From Falciphora oryzae (Eukaryota > Ascomycota > Sordariomycetes > Magnaporthales > Magnaporthaceae), in the NCBI GenBank assembly GCA_000733355.1, contig JNVV01000019.1, positions 291,047 to 355,046 of the forward strand: a stretch of DNA of 64,000 nt, given 5' to 3'. How positions within the stretch are numbered: the stretch's first letter is position 1; every line of letters starts with the position of its first letter. This document shows, piece by piece, positions 11,401 to 21,949 of the stretch. The notes under the pieces are model-generated. The model saw only the letters and a program-made list of their open reading frames with translations, had not been told where the DNA came from and searched no databases. The position numbers and the translations under genes were made by a program.

Positions 11401-11820
11401 TCCCGAGCAGGCCATGGGTGGCTGCTACGGTGTCCTCACCCGCCGTCGTGGTCACGTCTTCGCCGAGGAGCAGCGCCCCGGCACTCCTCTGTTCACCATC
11501 AAGGCCTACCTGCCCGTCCTCGAGTCTTTCGGCTTCAACGCCGATCTGCGTGCCGGTACCTCTGGCCAGGCCTTCCCTCAGTCCGTCTTCGACCACTGGC
11601 AGGTCCTGCCTGGTGGCTCGCCTCTGGACCCCACCACCAAGACCGGGCAGGTCGTCCAGGGCACCCGCAAGCGGAAGGGTCTCAAGCCCGAGGTTCCCGG
11701 TGTCGAGAACGTGAGTGACGATGATCCGTTTCTTGGGCCCTTCCCTGATTGATATTTATGAGAGACTCGCATGCTAACAAAATACTCTTATCAACTCCGC
11801 AGTACTACGACAAGCTATAA
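8424..11820 (+). CDS. EEF2: Translation elongation factor 2 (eEF-2), five exons including a 2-nt microexon
   Basis: Ribosomal translocase GTPase of the cytosol. Exons: 8424-8431, 8786-8787, 9120-9850, 9935-11710, 11803-11820. Spliced length is 844 aa, matching other fungal EF-2 proteins, ending VENYYDKL. The first two exons plus the start of the third give [15 protein letters not shown], the conserved N-terminus, which no other splicing I tried reproduces. G1 is AHVDHGKST; the switch region contains [15 protein letters not shown]4 is NKVDR. The diphthamide loop [12 protein letters not shown] is present, so the usual diphthamide modification is expected. ATG context CCAAAATGG is strong. All introns have GT-AG ends, with CTAAC-type branch points at 8763-8770 (intron 1), 9098-9106 (intron 2), 9911-9916 (intron 3) and 11772-11778 (intron 4). 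Strong codon bias makes long antisense ORFs across the gene. Confidence 0.97.
8786..8787 (+). other. 2-nt microexon of EF-2
   Basis: The dinucleotide CT sits between a CAG acceptor (8783-8785, branch GCTAAC at 8764-8769) and a GTATGT donor (8788-8793). It is needed to join the AA of exon 1 to the TC of exon 3 and make Asn-Phe (MVNF). Direct joining of exon 1 to exon 3 gives a stop after five codons. The flanking introns are 354 and 332 nt. Splice signals are seen directly; use of the exon is inferred. Confidence 0.8.
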
Positions 11821-12677
11821 ACGGCTCCTGGTGGCGATGGTTGACGACACTCTCGATGCTCTCTACGGCTTCGCTCGTCGGATAGCTCTATTATTGGCCC
11901 TGTGGCCAAGGCCCTGCTTCTCTATTGTGGCGAACGGATGCGAAAAGCACATTCGACTTTAGGCCTTACTGCGGGCCACCAAACCGATTGGAGGGTGGCG
12001 GGTGGAATATGAGCGATGAAGCGCGGGCACGTCGGCACTGACGTTCACTAGATACGGTCTGCTTGCCATGTAGAAATCTTTTATTGCGGTTTTGATCACT
12101 TCAAGGTCCACGTTTGCATTTTGGTGCAACGTCCATGGTCCCTCTTCACCTGTCGACATATAATGTGCATGCCTGATCGAGGAGAGATGCCGAATCATCA
12201 ATGCCGACAAATTGTCGAGATTTCGCATAATGGTTGGTAAACAAAAACACAGACTGGTTGAGAAAAAAAGAAGTCACATACAGTCCAGACCCGTAGAACT
12301 AGTGTTTGAAGAACCCATGGCTAGATATTGCGGTCCTATTCTTTCCGATCCTACAACTCAGGTCCAGACGAGCGGATACTCCGAATATCGAACCGAGCAT
12401 GCGCATCAACAAAACCGTCGCTTTGAAATGTTACAACGGGCTAGACCGAGCCGAATAAGAGAGAATTGCCGCCCGATATATGTGTGCGCCCTTGCATGCG
12501 TTACTGAGCCAGCGCATATCTGAGAAAAAGAAAAGATATAAAACCCTAGCAAGAGCCCTCCGAGAAAGGGGAAGAAGAGGAGTTGCAAACAGAACAGTAA
12601 AGAAGTTGGGAAGGATGGGCATGTATACCAAGGCCTGATAGCTCACCCAACTCGCCCGGGTGTCATGTGGTAGCTTC
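11821..12677. other. Intergenic between convergent EF-2 and NRK1
   Basis: 3' flanks of two convergent genes. No recognisable coding sequence, RNA gene or repeat. A small minus-strand ORF at 11959-12228 (89 codons) has no recognisable motif and is not called. Confidence 0.7.
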
Positions 12678-14095
12678 TCACGACAGCTGAATGGAAGACA
12701 GCTTCATGGCAAGGAACAGCGAGCGCGCGGCTTGCTCCCTCTCCTCAAGATGCCCGAGGATCTGCTGGACGGCCCAAATGACCGTCTTGGCAAGATCCGC
12801 GTCTTGGTTACCCCTGATGATGCAGCCCATGGCCTGACCGCCTTCCTTAGGATCAAAGGCCGGGTGGGCCTTCTGGATCTCCTCGGTAAATAGGTGTCGG
12901 TGGAAACGCTCGTGGTTGGGCCTGTTTGTGGTATATACACGTCAATGGTCTCAACACCCAATGAGGCGCGGGGCTAAGGAAACTTATGGATCCGGTTGGC
13001 TTACCAGGCAACATCGTCGAAGTAGCCCTCCGTCTTCCAGGACTGGCCTGGCTGTCTACCACCGCCCTCGAGGGCGATGGCGTCTACGTAAGGGGCGCGG
13101 TTGAGGCGTCTGTGACGGGCCATGGCGCGATCCAGTGGCATGTATAGTCGCAGGTCGAGGGAGTCGTAGAGCTTCTTAGCATGACGGAGATTCTCCTTCA
13201 CCTGGGGATTAGTCGCCCTGGCAAGGGCGTCTCCCCAGCTAGTCGACGGGTCGTCGACATCGGTGGGGTAAAGCATGAAGCCTTCAACGAGGGCGAGGCG
13301 GCAAGCCGCGGCTACATTGCATTGCGTCTGCTTGCCATGGGTCCCGTTCTCTTCATTGGTGCTGCCGTTGCTCTCGTTCACGGCTCCGTGGTCGTTGTTG
13401 CCATTTTGACCAGCATCGGCAGCTCCGTTTGGCTGCATTCCGCCACCGGAAGGGCCATCGGCGCGGAAGATGAGACCCTGGAAGCCGACCTTGCGGTTCA
13501 GGGATAGCTGATTGGAGGCTGAAGCCTGAATAAGCTGCAGGGCCTGTTGCAGGGTGCCGGCCGGGAGATTACCGCCAATGGTGCTGCCGCTGCGAATCCG
13601 GCTCTTCAACTTGAGGATCTGCTGCTGATAGTAGTCATCTTCCTTCTTTTGTTGCTGGAGCTCGGGCTTCTGCTGTTTCTCCTCGTGGGCCGTGGTGCCA
13701 AACTCTTTCTCGAGGGTGGCGCACATCCGAGGGTAATCCAGGGCAAGGGGGCTGTCGGTATCGGGACACTCGAAGACGCCAGGGTGGGTGTACTCGGGCA
13801 GGCCGCTCATGACGTAGGCGTCTCCAGGGAAGACGGGCTTGAACTGGGTCCTGGGACACTCGGGCTTGGGGATGAAGTGCGAGTCGCAAAGCACCGTGAT
13901 GATAGCCGGGGGGCCATCACCGTTGGAGAGGCCATTCTTGATGGCTCGCTCGAATATGAAGTGCAGAATCGCCGTCAGAGTCGACTTGCCGCTACCGCTG
14001 CATCCGGAAATGCCAATAATGACATCGGCTGCGCCCTTGAGCTTGAGCACAGGGCACACTGCCCCGTCGGGCAGGCTCTCTTGGAAGATGGCCAT
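12678..14095 (-). CDS. NRK1: Nicotinamide riboside kinase-like P-loop kinase
   Basis: Predicted to phosphorylate nicotinamide riboside to NMN in NAD+ salvage. Two exons: 14095-13005 and 12921-12678, with an 83-nt intron (GTAAGC...CAG), giving 444 aa. The P-loop GCSGSGKST is at residues 31-39. The core follows yeast Nrk1: a TDSPLALDY segment like its NWDSPEALDF, LALVEGFMLYP like VVIVDGFMIFN, the DLRLYMPLDRAMARHRRLNR lid, and WKTEGYFDDVAWPNHERFHRHLF matching the family's FDEFVY...NHAQLF end. The protein is much longer than yeast Nrk1 (240 aa) because of a Gln/Lys/Asn/Gly-rich insertion at about residues 135-262. The start is the first ATG, in good context (GCCATGG). A related uridine-kinase-like activity cannot be excluded by sequence alone. 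Confidence 0.85.
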
Positions 14096-15655
14096 GGCTG
14101 AGTGGCGTACTCACCTTGTGCGAGAGTCGAGTGCAGGAGGGGCTAAGTGGTAGGCAAGGTGAGAGGGGACGGAAGGGTGGGTGGCAGCTGGTTGTGGTGG
14201 AAAGATATAAAGATAGACTGAGGCCGCAACCCAAAGAAGGCAGCGGTGGTTCGCCCGCCACCCGGCAGCCCACGCCAAAAGTCGAATGGGGTCAGGTCAG
14301 GTGAAGGTGAGAGGGGGCTGAAGGGCGGCCTGATTCCTGTTCGCTCGCTCGTCTTGTCCGCAGTAGATATAGGAGTGGGACCCGGGAAAGTGGGCGCGTG
14401 CGCGTCACGCGTAAGGGTTGTTGTGTGCTTCTTCGGGAACGAGAGAGGATGTTACGCAGGCGACACTGTCGGGTGCGTAATCGGGTGGACAGGAGAAATG
14501 GCCATGGTTGGATGGATAGGGAGGGTAGCGCGGGAGAGGGAGGTAGATCCGGGTGGCCTTTTAACATGCACCGTTTCGGGTTGCAGTACGTTAGCTTAGC
14601 TTATCTCGCGCTCTCAACGTTGGAGGGGCGTGGAGATGGGAATTCTCGTGGTTGTCCCACCCATCCCGGGTTGTGAATGGTCGAAAGGTGGGCAAGAACC
14701 TGCGGGTTGCGGTGCCTGGCTCGTGAGAGAAGGTTACCTGTGAAGGTCGCTGGGGTGGGGGGAGTGGTCGAGGTGAGGCAACATGCAAAGGTGATTTGTC
14801 TTGGGCTTCAGATTGGGGAGTGCGCTGGAAGGACAGTGGTCGGTGAGCTTGTTATAGAATGAAGCACAAGGACGCTTCCGTGGCCCAACTTATTACGTGG
14901 ACGCCACCCGTGAGGTAGGAGGTACTCGGGCGCGATATGGAGTCGGTGACGGAGGAGACCACCCACGCGTCGTCACTTCCGCGTGACTGATTTCTGAGAT
15001 CACTTGAAATGGGAAAGAGGAACCAAGAGGGCAAGCATACCTAGCGCCTTCCTAGGTACGACCACTATCTCCCTCAACCACGCAGGCACCGAAGGCAATG
15101 GAACGAACAAGATACGCCACTGCCCGATCCCTCTACGTAGGCAGTTCTCCTTCGTATTTCGGACGACGGAGACAGTAACGAGATGGGATTAAAAATGTCC
15201 TCGGCAGGTGGTACTCGTGGGTGACAGAAAAGGAAAGCAGGAACACAGCTTCCTTCCTCCAAGCAGATGAACATGGAAGCCCGCTACTGGGCGGCAGCTC
15301 CAGGTCCAAGCAAGAAAAGATGAGGAATACACCCACGCATCGAATAGGCCCCTCCTGCATATCGAACCGGGTCTCCACTTGGCATTCCATCTTCTATACA
15401 AAGTCAGGGGTACAGCAAGAGACGCCCATGGACGGAGCTGGAGACAAAATTCAAACTTCGAATTCACCATCCAGGCAAAACCAATCTGCCTCCCCGGATT
15501 TAAATAGCAAAGGGAGATGAAGAGTAAAATAAAGACTGATTGAGTGAGAAGATTATGCAAAGAAATCCTTTTAGTGACCGACTGAACCAAAATCTAGAAT
15601 AGCTGAACTGCCCCAAAACTCCAATACACCAGACGCAAGACCGCAGAGCCTTGCT
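14096..15655. other. Intergenic: NRK1 upstream region and CPA1 3' flank
   Basis: 1.56 kb between two minus-strand genes. It carries the NRK1 promoter and leader on the 14.1 kb side and the 3' flank of CPA1 on the 15.6 kb side. ORFs of up to 133 codons (15189-15590, minus) show no recognisable domain. A TCCTAGGTAC motif lies at 15050-15059. Confidence 0.65.
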
Positions 15656-17424
15656 TTAAGCGGCAGTTGCCAGGGGAGTTGGCTCCACACCGACGCGCTC
15701 CCTGCTCAGGATGTCGAGCAGCAACTGAGAAGGCCTGTTGTCCTTGAACACCTTCTCGCTGTTTTTGAACATCTTGACGTTGGACAGGTACCTGTCAAAA
15801 AGGAACGAGCTGTCCATCGGGCCGCCCTTGGCCTCGGGATGGAACTGCGTCGAGAAGATGGGGCGAGTCTTATGCATCATGCCTGTGTGATGTTGCAAAA
15901 CGAGCGAGTTAGTCACAAGTCTCCTAGACTTCTCTCATCTTTCCCCCGCTCTCGCATGTTTGCCTCCACCCCCTTTTATTGCATTCCCCATTCTTTATGT
16001 GACTGGGTTCTACCGGTGACATGTGATGAAGCTTACCCTCGTTGCTGCCGTCATTCAGGTTCACAAAGTACTCCAGGAACTCGTTTGGCAGCGTGCTGGT
16101 GTCGACGGCATACCCATGGTTCTGGCTAGTGATGTGGCACTGGCCAGTGGTCAACTGTGTGGGGTAAACAAAAGTCAGTCATCTCTGAGCTCGTAACCGA
16201 ACTGATAGAATGCCAACAACAGGTTTCGGGCGCGCAACTTACGTCAAGAGCCGGGATGTTGTGCGCACGGTTTCCGTACTTCAGCTTGATGGTCTTGGCG
16301 CCAACGGCCAGAGCCAGAAGCTGGTGACCTAGGCAGATGCCCATGATGGGCACGGGGGACGTCTCCATCAGCCGGCCCAGGTTGTAGATGGTCTCTTGGC
16401 AGTGGGTCGGGTCGCCCGGTCCGTTGGAGATGAAGACGCCATCAAAGTTGGACGCAACCTTGTGGATCGGGTAGTTGTACGGGAAAACCGTCACCGAGGC
16501 GCCACGGCTGACCAGACTCCGGAGGATGTTCTCCTTAACTCCGCAGTCGATCAGCGCGATATGGAAGGTCGGGTCCAGAGCCTCGACCACGAACGGCGCC
16601 TTGGTACTGACGCGCTTCACCAGGTTGATCAGACCCGGGTCGACGAAGCTCTCGTCCTCGTCCGCATCGTACTCCTCGCCGATGGTGATGCGGGCGAGGG
16701 ACGAACCCTGCTCGCGGAGGTGGGTGACGATGGCCCGCGTGTCGACTCCCGAGATGACGGGGACGCCCTCGCGAGCGCACCACTCGCTGAGACCCTCCAC
16801 GGCCGTCCAGTGGCTGTACTTCTCGGCAATGTCCGAAACCACAACGCCAGCACACTGAATGTGCGGCGACTCAAAGTACTTGAGCAGGTTGAACTCGTCA
16901 CGCTCCTTGGACGGCACGCCGTAGTTGCCGATCAACGGCTGGGTGAAGACCAGGATCTGGCCACGGTACGATGGGTCCGTCATGGACTCGGGGTATCCGA
17001 CAAGGGAGGTTGTGAAAACAGCCTCGCCGGAGATGTTCGAGTTTGCACCATAAGCGGTACCGTGGAACACGGGGCCGTCCTATTTAGGGGGGGTGAGGCG
17101 AACCAAACCAAAGAGTCAGCATGCAGGCGCATGGGAGAGGAGGGGGAGGCGAGACATAGTCCCAACAAGAAACGGTGGGAGGCAATGCCATACCCGGATG
17201 GTGAAGGTGGCATCGAGGCCGGCGACAGGTGGGGCAGTAGCGCGAGAGCGCTGAGTGGGCATGTCGCGGCCCTTGCTGCCAGTGCTGGCCTGCTGCTGCT
17301 GGCTGCCGCTCACGAAGCGGAGCTGGGTGGCGGCAGCCGGGGCGCGCGCGGCGAATGGGCCGGCTCGGAGGGCCGGGGCCGGTCTGGCGGCCGCGGCGAG
17401 GCGGGTGGTCACTCGGGAGAGCAT
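15656..17424 (-). CDS. CPA1: Carbamoyl-phosphate synthase, arginine-specific, small (glutaminase) subunit
   Basis: Homologue of yeast Cpa1 and Neurospora arg-2. It hydrolyses glutamine and passes ammonia to the large subunit to make carbamoyl phosphate for arginine synthesis. Exons: 17424-17194, 17079-16243, 16154-16037, 15882-15656; introns of 114, 88 and 154 nt; 470 aa. The N-terminus ([20 protein letters not shown]) is Arg/Ala-rich and looks like a mitochondrial presequence, as expected in filamentous fungi. The CPSase small-chain domain begins near [16 protein letters not shown]. The class I glutamine amidotransferase triad is Cys326 (GICLGHQ), His410 and Glu412 (FHPEAKGGP). Expression is very probably arginine-controlled through the leader peptide uORF at 17491-17937, whose stop codon lies 66 nt upstream of this ATG. 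Confidence 0.97.
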
Positions 17425-17490
17425 GGTAGGTTCTCTACTTCGAGAGGGGTCGGGGATCGGTGGTGTCGGCAGCGGGCAGTTCGGTTGGCT

Positions 17491-17937
17491 TTAAGCGGAC
17501 AGGGCCCTCCACAGATGGTCTAACAATCCCAGTCAGTAAACCCTGGCCATGCGAGGCGGTGAGTCAGGGACAGCAAGTCCGAGTTGGAACGGCGAACCGG
17601 AGAGATAGTCCTGTGCGAGAAGGCCATTCTGTCAGCGGGAACCCAAACGGCTCAATGGGATGGCAGATGTGTGAGGGACGAGGGTCCAATTGTCCCAAGA
17701 ACTGCCCGCAGCCAGCCATGTTGACGGCAGCGGAGCCCGCCAGGCCAAGAAGAAGAAAAAAATGCATTGGGTCTTGGAGCTCCAATAGGCGACTTGAAGC
17801 TGTTGCGATCAGGCAGGTGGGGTTGGGGAATCACCGTAATAGGAAGGGAGAAAAAAAAACCCGTCCAAGCTCCTCAAGCAAGGACAGATGGCACGGTCAC
17901 ATACCTGAGAGGTGAATTCTGACAGGCGCCCTTTCAT
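17491..17937 (-). promoter_or_regulatory. Arginine attenuator peptide (AAP) uORF of CPA1, spliced from three exons
   Basis: A 24-codon leader peptide homologous to the Neurospora arg-2 and yeast CPA1 attenuator peptides. Exon 1 (17937-17905) encodes MKGRLSEFTSQ, exon 2 (17610-17598, 13 nt) encodes DYLS plus one base, exon 3 (17519-17491) completes Asp and encodes HLWRALSA-stop. The introns are 294 nt (GTATGT...CAG) and 78 nt (GTTCGC...TAG). Length (24) and the core FTSQDYLSDHLWRAL agree with the known family, including Asp12, the residue whose change abolishes arginine regulation in Neurospora. In the known mechanism, arginine stalls ribosomes at the uORF stop and blocks scanning to the main ATG. 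Identity is strong; exon use is inferred from frame and conservation. The GTTCGC donor is weak. Confidence 0.92.
17560..17566. promoter_or_regulatory. Gcn4/CPC1-type site (TGAGTCA) in AAP uORF intron 2
   Basis: TGAGTCA on the plus strand reads TGACTCA on the gene strand, the canonical general-amino-acid-control bZIP site. It lies inside the second intron of the leader peptide, about 135 nt upstream of the CPA1 ATG. Function is inferred from motif and context; a 7-mer can occur by chance. Confidence 0.5.
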
Positions 17938-18817
17938 AAGCGCGACTTTCGGTTGGTCAGCTCTATAAAGAGAGAAAGGGAGAATCGCAGAAGTGTTCGA
18001 GCTGGGTGATCGGACAGTTGTCTCGTTGCAGCGATGGTGGACGAAGCTCTCGGACGTGGATGAGGGGAGGAGGAAAAGAAGGGAGAGTTGCATCGACAAA
18101 ATTTCAAGGGGAAGAAATACGGCGCTTATCATTGGCCGGGGGCTAGTCCGTGACAGGCACGAGTCTGAGGGTTTGACTGAGAGTTTCCCCAATGGGATGT
18201 GGGGGCTCGAAGCTTCTCACCATAAATGCACGACGCGACCGCTGGGCTCCGGCACCGGCGAAGGGATGGAAACAATTGTCCACGTGAAGTGAAACTCAGA
18301 ATCTGCCACCTATTCCTGTCTTATTGAAGCCGGCTTACCAACCTACCACAGAATTCGTCTCAATTATCCCTACCAGTCCTCTGCCGCCGTCAATGGAGTC
18401 AGTCCATACCGCTTGTTTCGTGCTCAGCATGCATGCACACGCACGCCCGAGAGCTTAACGCTGCGGGGCCGGCTTCGAGGCATGCACCTGCCTACTTGCC
18501 CCTTCACAGGCCGACGCCAAAAACCGTAATAGCGCGCAATAAAGAACAAAAGACACGGCACCCACACAATATTATTACCGAGGCAAGGCGTAGGAACCCA
18601 TGAATGTGACTACTTAGGTGCCTAAGTGGGTGGTAGAGGTAGGAAGCCAACGTACTTTCTGACCTCATAGCACTTGCAGTAGACACTCATTGTGCGGGGT
18701 CTTCCGGCAGCAGTGTCTCTAGTCATACAACATGCATTGACTTTCTCGATTCTATGGCAACATGGGTACCGGCTATATATGGTATGCAACAAAAGCACGC
18801 GTCTTACCGCCAAGGTT
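17938..18817. other. Intergenic: CPA1 promoter and ETFB 3' flank
   Basis: Upstream of the attenuator uORF (minus strand) and downstream of ETFB. No gene supported. A minus-strand reading frame from 18192 runs into the uORF region but only its MKGRLSEFTSQ segment is meaningful. A short TAGGTGCCTAAGTGGGTGG stretch lies near 18615. Confidence 0.6.
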
Positions 18818-19863
18818 TTATAATGCACCAAGCTCCTTCAGCTTGGCGACGAGGCCGCCGACATCCTCCACCTTCCCTCCGCCCTGCCTCGGAGGTGGCT
18901 CTGTATGCAGGGGAGAACATGGTCAGTTTCATAAAACACCTAGGTATTGAGCTGCATATGCAAAGAAAAGGGGCGGCTTTTTTTTTTTTTTTTTTGCATG
19001 GATCCCTTACCAGTGACCTTGACGACTTTGAGCCTGTTCTCGGCCGAGACGCCGTAGTCGGCCAGCTTCTTCTTCTCGAGCGGCTTCTTCTTGGCCTTCA
19101 TGATGTTGGGCAGGCTGGCGTAGCGCGGCTCGTTGAGCCGCAGGTCCGTCGTGATGACCATGGGCAGCTTGGCCCGCACCGTCTCGACGCCGCCGTCGAC
19201 CTCGCACGTCACGCTGACGCTGCCGTCGCCGCCGACCTCCACCTTGGACGCCTGCGTCGCCTGCGGCCAGCCCAGGAGCGCCGCGAGCATGGGCCCCGTC
19301 TGCGCCGCGTCGTCGTCGATGCTCTGCTTGCCGAGGATGACGAGGTTGCTCCCGTGCTCCTCGGCCGCCCTCTTCAGCAGCTTGGCCACCAACAGCGGCT
19401 CCAGCGACGCCTGCTCGCCCTCGGCCGTCTCCACGTGCACCGCCCGGTCCGCGCCCATGGCCATGGCCGTCCGGAGCACCTCCTGCGCCTTGGCGGGGCC
19501 CGCCGAGATGACGCATATGTCCTCCACCCCGGCCGGCCCGGCCTTGCGTTCCCGCAGCCGCACCGCCTCCTCCACCGAGAGCTCGTCGAAGGGGTTCATG
19601 CTGTGCTTGACCCCGGCCAGCTCGACGCCCGTCCGCGCCTTGTTCACCCGCGGCTTGACCTGTGCGCACGGTGGAAGGGGTGATCAGCCTTTGTTTGTGA
19701 AATCTCTCGATAGCCAATCCCGCTTGTAGACACCAACAGCATCGATGCCGACCTCGGCCGGGCCGCCGGGCCAAAATGGGCGCATGGGTGACAGGGCGAT
19801 TCGGCTGCTTACTGCATAGTCAATGACCCGCTTGATGGGTACTAATATTCTCAATCCGGACAT
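18818..19863 (-). CDS. ETFB: Electron transfer flavoprotein beta subunit
   Basis: Mitochondrial matrix flavoprotein subunit that, with ETF-alpha, passes electrons from acyl-CoA dehydrogenases to ETF-ubiquinone oxidoreductase. Exons: 19863-19813, 19659-19011, 18900-18818; 260 aa, the usual length. Exon 1 supplies [17 protein letters not shown], and exon 2 continues [34 protein letters not shown], the family core. [11 protein letters not shown] and [27 protein letters not shown] are characteristic ETF-beta segments. The C-terminus [18 protein letters not shown] comes from the small last exon. Introns are 153 and 110 nt; the second contains an 18-nt T tract (18978-18995 on the plus strand). No cleavable presequence is obvious, as in other ETF-beta proteins. 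An unbroken antisense ORF crosses exon 2 and is a GC artefact. Confidence 0.95.
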
Positions 19864-20483
19864 TTTGACCGGTTCTGCCGCTCAATTGCTGAGTTTGACG
19901 GGGCCTCGATAGGTTGTTCGAAGTACTCGTGACGACGGTCAAGGTTGTAGGCTTGCTGATGACGGGAGTGAGGAGTTGTCGTCATGCGAATTGGGCCGTC
20001 TCGGACCTCCCAGAAAAGAGTATGGCGGGGCCCCAGGCACGGATCGCATCGGCTGGTCGCGGCTACAACCTCGGGCTGACCAGGGGGGCTTGAGCACGTG
20101 CCAACGAGAGATGCTCGCCTCCATGCCCAGGAAGCCCGGAATCTGGGGATATAACCAATAGAGTGTAGCACATTCCTGTGATATTTCTCAGAAAAGTGTT
20201 CAGTCTTTTGGCAGGTAATGCAATCGAAGCCAGATCTTCAAGAACTCCATACTTCCGCTAAAATAAAAGTACGGTATATATATTCTATACACAGCACAAG
20301 CCAACACCCCCGCAAGTATCCTTTTCATGTCCTGTTCCTCATGGTATTCAAGTTGATGTATGCCAGAAGATGGAAAGCAACCGTCGCCGCCGTGAAAGTA
20401 GAGTAGGGGAAAGGGTGAACCAAGTAATACACAAAACATTGGACAAAACGCCAACAGACTGCTTGTGATTAGTTGCTCCTCCC
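19864..20483. other. Intergenic: ETFB promoter and GCS1 3' flank
   Basis: 620 bp with no supported gene. The 20.2-20.4 kb part is AT-richer, consistent with the GCS1 3' UTR. Confidence 0.6.
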
Positions 20484-21949
20484 TCACCAATCATCCCACT
20501 CATCCTTCTTGCTGGCCGCCTTTGGTGCGGCGCCAGCCCCGGCGCCGGCGCCGCCGTTGCCACCCTTGCTCATGGCGGCAGTGCCGATGGCGCTGCTCTT
20601 TTTGGGCTGCTGCTGCTGCTCTGGGATGTCGGCAAAGTCGTCCCAAAAGTCCTTGCGGTTCTCGTCGATCGGCACTTGGCGGTACTGGTTCCTATCCGGC
20701 CCACCCTCGACGAACCGGTTGAAGCTGTCCTGAGCGCTCCTGGCGCCGACCTGTGCCGCCTTGCCGACAGTCCCTGCTGTCGCGCGTGCCTGTGCCGCAA
20801 AATCTGACTCCGCGATCTGTAAGAGCGAGCACCCGGGTTAGTCATTCCCATATACAGACTTGCGTGTAGTGATAGAAACCGACACTCGGAAGGTGGCAAA
20901 ACAAATAAGGACTATGAACATACCTGCTTCGCCGTGGGCTGGATGTAGTTGCTATTAACGGTGGTGGCCGTCTTGGTCACCGTGGACGCGAACCAGCCGA
21001 ACCCCTTGGTCAGGGCGGCGACCGGGTTGGCCTGCACCTCGTCCATGGACGGGAGCGAGGCGCCGACGCCATTACTCCTCTGCCCCGGCATGGGCGTGTT
21101 GCCAAACCCGGCGTACCTGCCGCCCTGGCTCGGCGGCAGGTCGTCGGGCCGCGACGCGTTGTCCGCCCCGAGCTTGGCAAAGTACTTGTCATCCACCCGC
21201 GTCTTGTTCCCGACCCCGCCGGCGGCACCGCTGGGACTTGCGGACCTGCTGGCGTCGTCCCTGTAGCTGCCGCTCCTGTCCGCGGTCCCGCTGAGCGGCG
21301 CGCTCGACGACGCCGCGCTGCTGCCCTTGGCGGTGGCCGCCGCCGTCTTCTTCTCGACGGGGACGTACTCCCTCCCCTCGACGGACGCGCTCAGGCGCTC
21401 CTTGTACTCCTCGCCGGCCTCGCCGCTGTAGCGCTCGGCGACGGTGGCGTCGTCCCACGAGATGCCCCTGAGCTCCGTGTCCGGGTGCTTCTCGAAGAAC
21501 TCGCGCCAGCGCGCGTTGCCGCCCAACCGCATGCGCTCAATCTCGGCCGCCTTGAAGGCGTCCATCGAGATGGACCGCACGAACGAGATGTGCACGCCCA
21601 GCCCCCGGTGGACGCCCGCGCACGAGAGGCAGATGAAGACGCCGAACTTGGGCGACGCCCATTGGGGGGACGGCGCCCCGCAGTCGCAGCAGATACTGTT
21701 GTTGGACTCTTTTTGGATAGCAAGGAGCTGTCGGTTGTGCGTGCGAGGTTATCGTCGAGGAGGACGGCCGGCGCGAGGCCGGTGGATCGGTTCGCTCACA
21801 GTTAACCTTGTGCCCTGGAAATGGACCCCAGACATGTTCCCTTGCCAATCTCTCTTTGCAGGAAAACATTTGCCGGTGTTTTGGTATATGGGATTTCTCA
21901 CCTTGGACCGAGTCTCAGGGTCGACCTCCCACATGCCTTTGGAGGCCAT
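20484..21949 (-). CDS. GCS1: ADP-ribosylation factor GTPase-activating protein (Gcs1/ArfGAP1 type)
   Basis: Activates GTP hydrolysis on Arf1 during COPI coat dynamics at the Golgi. Exons: 21949-21902, 21727-20924, 20816-20484; 394 aa. Exon 1 encodes MASKGMWEVDPETRSK, and exon 2 begins LLAIQKESNNSICCDCGAP. The ArfGAP zinc finger is Cys29, Cys32, Cys49, Cys52 with the arginine finger Arg57 (CAGVHRGLG), then VHISFVRSISMDAF. Residues after about 130 are low-complexity. A segment ALTKGFGWFASTVTKTATTVN and a second FNRFVEGG stretch resemble the amphipathic curvature-sensing (ALPS) parts of ArfGAP1. The C-terminus has DFWDDF and ends KDEWDDW, Trp/acidic coatomer-binding-like motifs. Introns are 174 and 107 nt. 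Confidence 0.94.

Noticed and set aside
9101..11596. Long minus-strand ORFs (507 and 281 codons) opposite EF-2
   Set aside because: They mirror the strongly biased codons of EF-2, are Asp/Gly/Val-rich and continue across the true coding strand; classic antisense artefact.
16396..17523. 375-codon plus-strand ORF opposite CPA1
   Set aside because: Antisense shadow of a GC-rich gene; CPA1 identity on the minus strand is certain.
18754..19683. 309-codon plus-strand ORF opposite ETFB
   Set aside because: Antisense shadow; ETFB exons and C-terminus are well supported on the other strand.
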